Below, one piece after another: positions 21,493 to 23,458 of a stretch of 23,458 bases of DNA. The stretch is from Candidatus Shapirobacteria bacterium UBA1435 (lineage in GTDB: Bacteria; Patescibacteriota; Microgenomatia; UBA12405): assembly GCA_002329385.1 (NCBI GenBank), contig DCTR01000026.1, forward strand, positions 25,497-48,954, read 5' to 3'. The notes under the pieces were generated by a model. That model was not told the DNA's origin and searched no databases. It saw nothing but the letters and a program-made list of their open reading frames with translations. Position 1 is the first letter of the stretch. Each line of letters opens with the position of its first letter. Both the position numbers and the translations under genes were made by a program.

Positions 21493-23202
21493 ATGAAACA
21501 ACTAAGGGAAGACATTTTGCAGGCAATTAAAAACTTAGGGATGGAAACGGAAGTGGAGGAGATACCGATTGAGCGGCCAAACGACCCAAGGTTTGGTGAT
21601 TATTCGACAAACATAGCAATGACAGCGGCCAAAAAAACCGGTAAAAACGCACCGATGCTGGCTGGCAAAATAAAAAACGAGCTGGAATTAATTGTCGACA
21701 AAACAAATTTTATTGAAAAGATCGAAACTGCGGGAGGGTTTATAAACTTTTACCTTAAAACCGAATATCTGGTAAAAAAGGCAGAGGAACTGAATTACCA
21801 GATGGAGTTTGCCAACAGGATGGGCAAATACGGCAGAGGGAAAACCGTGGTTGTCGATTATTCGGCACCAAATATCGCCAAGCCGTTTGGCATCGGCCAC
21901 CTTAGATCAACCGACATCGGCCAGGCGATATATAACCTCTACAAGTTTCTTGGGTGGAAGACAATCGGCGACAATCATATCGGCGATTGGGGCACGCAGT
22001 TTGGAAAACTTATCGTTGCCATTAAAAAATGGGGAGAAAAACCAGTAGAAAAGATGAGTATCGACGATCTGGAAAAATTGTATGTAAAATTCCATCAGGA
22101 GGCGGAGAAGAACCCTAAATTGGGAGACGAGGGGCGAGAATGGTTTGCCAAGCTGGAGGGCAAAGACGAAGAGGCAAGAGAAATATGGCAAAAGTGCATC
22201 GATTTGTCAAAAAAGGAATTTGACCGGGTGTATTCACTGCTGGGAGTAAAAATAGATCAAACGCTGGGTGAATCGTTTTATGAGGGAATGCTGGAAGGGG
22301 TAATTGACGAACTTGGGGAAAAAGGAATTACAAAAAAGAGCCAGGGGGCAACAATAATCGAGTTTGAAGACATGCCGCCGGCAATGGTTAAAAAGTCAAA
22401 CGGAACAACTACTTATTTAACCAGGGATCTGGCCACCATCCACTACCGGCTAAACAAATGGCAACCCGATCTGATAGTTTATGAGGTCGGGGCAGACCAG
22501 ACATTGCACTTTAAACAACTTTTTAGGATTTCACAAAAGTTGGGCTGGACCAACAAAATCAGACTGGTGCATGTGGCCCACGGGTTAATCAGATGGCCGG
22601 AGGGTAAGTTTTCAACGAGAAAAGGTGACACGATCCACCTTAAAGAAGTAATCGACAAGGCGACAGAAGAGGCAAAAAGGCTGGCGGAGACAAGCAGTGT
22701 GGTTAAAAAACTACCAGTAGAAGAAAAAGAGGAGGTAATCAAGGCGGTAGCAATCGGGGGAATTAAATTTAGCGACCTTCTGGCCGACCCAAGGCGCGAC
22801 ATTATTTTTGACTGGGAAAAAATAATGAGCCTGGAAGGAGACTCGGGGCCGTATGTCCAATACACTTTTGCCAGAGCAAAGAGCGTGTTGGAAAAAACTG
22901 AAGTGAGGGAGCAAAAAAACATTGAGGCTCCGTCTGGACAGATCAACGACGACGAGATCAAGTTGCTAAAGGAGTTGGCTAAATTTGAAGACAAAATTGT
23001 TGAGGCGGCGGAGAGGTTTTCACCAAACGTAATTGCCGAACACCTGATCAGGGTGGCAAGAACTTACAACGAATTCTATGCCAAGAACCGAATTATTGGT
23101 GAGAAAGAAGAAGCCTGGAGGGTATTTCTGACCCACAGCAGCGCTTGTTGCCTGGAAACCGGACTAAAACTGATCGGGGTAACGCCAGTGACGAGAATGT
23201 AG
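21493..23202 (+). CDS. argS: Arginyl-tRNA synthetase
   Basis: Class I enzyme that charges tRNA-Arg. The 569 residues fit the family. The N-terminal Arg-tRNA-synthetase domain (to about 115, ending with FINFYLKTEYL) is followed by the catalytic core with VDYSAPNIAKP and the HIGH-type motif FGIGHLRST (132-140), then NHIGDWGTQFGKLI, YLTRDLATIHYRL, YEVGADQTLHFKQL, and the KMSKS equivalent GKFSTRKGD (371-379). The C-terminal DALR helical anticodon-binding domain follows, from SGPYVQYTFAR onwards. The start ATG is 3 bases after the tRNA-binding-domain gene, so they share a message; there is no Shine-Dalgarno sequence. It converges with lon, with 4 bases between their stops. Confidence 0.96.
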   Translation: MKQLREDILQAIKNLGMETEVEEIPIERPNDPRFGDYSTNIAMTAAKKTGKNAPMLAGKIKNELELIVDKTNFIEKIETAGGFINFYLKTEYLVKKAEELNYQMEFANRMGKYGRGKTVVVDYSAPNIAKPFGIGHLRSTDIGQAIYNLYKFLGWKTIGDNHIGDWGTQFGKLIVAIKKWGEKPVEKMSIDDLEKLYVKFHQEAEKNPKLGDEGREWFAKLEGKDEEAREIWQKCIDLSKKEFDRVYSLLGVKIDQTLGESFYEGMLEGVIDELGEKGITKKSQGATIIEFEDMPPAMVKKSNGTTTYLTRDLATIHYRLNKWQPDLIVYEVGADQTLHFKQLFRISQKLGWTNKIRLVHVAHGLIRWPEGKFSTRKGDTIHLKEVIDKATEEAKRLAETSSVVKKLPVEEKEEVIKAVAIGGIKFSDLLADPRRDIIFDWEKIMSLEGDSGPYVQYTFARAKSVLEKTEVREQKNIEAPSGQINDDEIKLLKELAKFEDKIVEAAERFSPNVIAEHLIRVARTYNEFYAKNRIIGEKEEAWRVFLTHSSACCLETGLKLIGVTPVTRM

Positions 23203-23206
23203 ACGG

Positions 23207-23458
23207 TCAGGCAAATATCCGCTGATAGATTTGGGAGTAGTCGGCAACAGGAATATATTTGACTTCCTTTTTGACTTCGGAGGGGATGTCGACTAATGAT
23301 TTTTTGTTGTCCTGGGGGATGATGATGGTGGTTAAACCAGCCCGGTGGGCGGCAAGGGATTTTTCTTTTAGACCACCGATTTCCAAAACACGACCCCGCA
23401 AGGTAATTTCACCGGTCATGCCAATGTCTTTGGGGACGGGTATACCTTTTAGGGCGGC
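23207..23458 (-). CDS. lon: Lon protease, C-terminal end (5' part outside window)
   Basis: ATP-dependent cytoplasmic protease that removes damaged and regulatory proteins. Only the last 83 residues are here; the frame is open to the window edge. The segment [31 protein letters not shown] is diagnostic for the serine-lysine proteolytic domain of Lon; the Lys in GGLKEK is the catalytic lysine, and its Ser partner lies outside the window. The end, [14 protein letters not shown] and the last helix, is as in full-length Lon. It converges with argS. Confidence 0.95.
   Translation of the reverse strand, partial: AALKGIPVPKDIGMTGEITLRGRVLEIGGLKEKSLAAHRAGLTTIIIPQDNKKSLVDIPSEVKKEVKYIPVADYSQIYQRIFA

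Overview
The window looks like part of a streamlined genome from the Candidate Phyla Radiation (Patescibacteria), probably Microgenomates-like. The signs are very tight gene packing (4-base start/stop overlaps, convergent genes overlapping or separated by a few bases), an archaeal/eukaryotic-type tyrosyl-tRNA synthetase, a short UvrC, a tRNA gene without encoded CCA, and many starts without a Shine-Dalgarno sequence. TGA is used as a stop in several genes (tyrS, comM, yraN and the LemA-like gene), so there is no sign of the recoded genetic code of some CPR lineages. This placement rests on gene content only; no tree or database was available.

Layout. 1-628 (+) is the 3' part of tyrS. 7307-621 (-) is a nucleotide excision repair operon, uvrB-uvrA-uvrC, with a family 2 glycosyltransferase at its end. 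7381-10174 (+) is the competence/recombination operon comM-yraN-dprA, whose genes overlap by 4 bases. 12980-10159 (-) holds a GT-C-type membrane glycosyltransferase and a 561-residue protein of unknown function. A tRNA-Glu (CTC) lies at 13005-13077 (+). 21045-17810 (-) is a set of phosphohexomutase, a 199-residue unknown protein and an M29-type aminopeptidase. 21154-23202 (+) holds a free-standing tRNA-binding-domain protein and argS. 23458-23207 (-) is the C-terminal end of Lon protease.

The part that stands out is 13078-17809, between the tRNA-Glu and the aminopeptidase. It carries a compact four-gene (+) cassette that is clearly richer in G+C than its neighbours and has strong AGGAGG-type ribosome binding sites, unlike most other genes here. 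The genes encode a radical SAM protein (CX3CX2C plus a reduced C-terminal cluster region), a secreted/membrane-anchored DUF2207-like protein with a Gly-rich tail ending in a striking Cys-Ala repeat followed by GGGRVGC, a TPM-domain lipoprotein, and a LemA-like lipoprotein. I infer that the radical SAM enzyme modifies the Cys-rich tail, and that the TPM and LemA proteins work with the product at the membrane. The cassette has a long, strongly structured leader. A small Cys-containing ORF lies on the opposite strand near its start. Downstream is a chain of stem-loops ending in a complete type III hammerhead self-cleaving ribozyme motif (17742-17794). Together these look like a horizontally acquired peptide/protein-modification system with RNA-level 3' processing.
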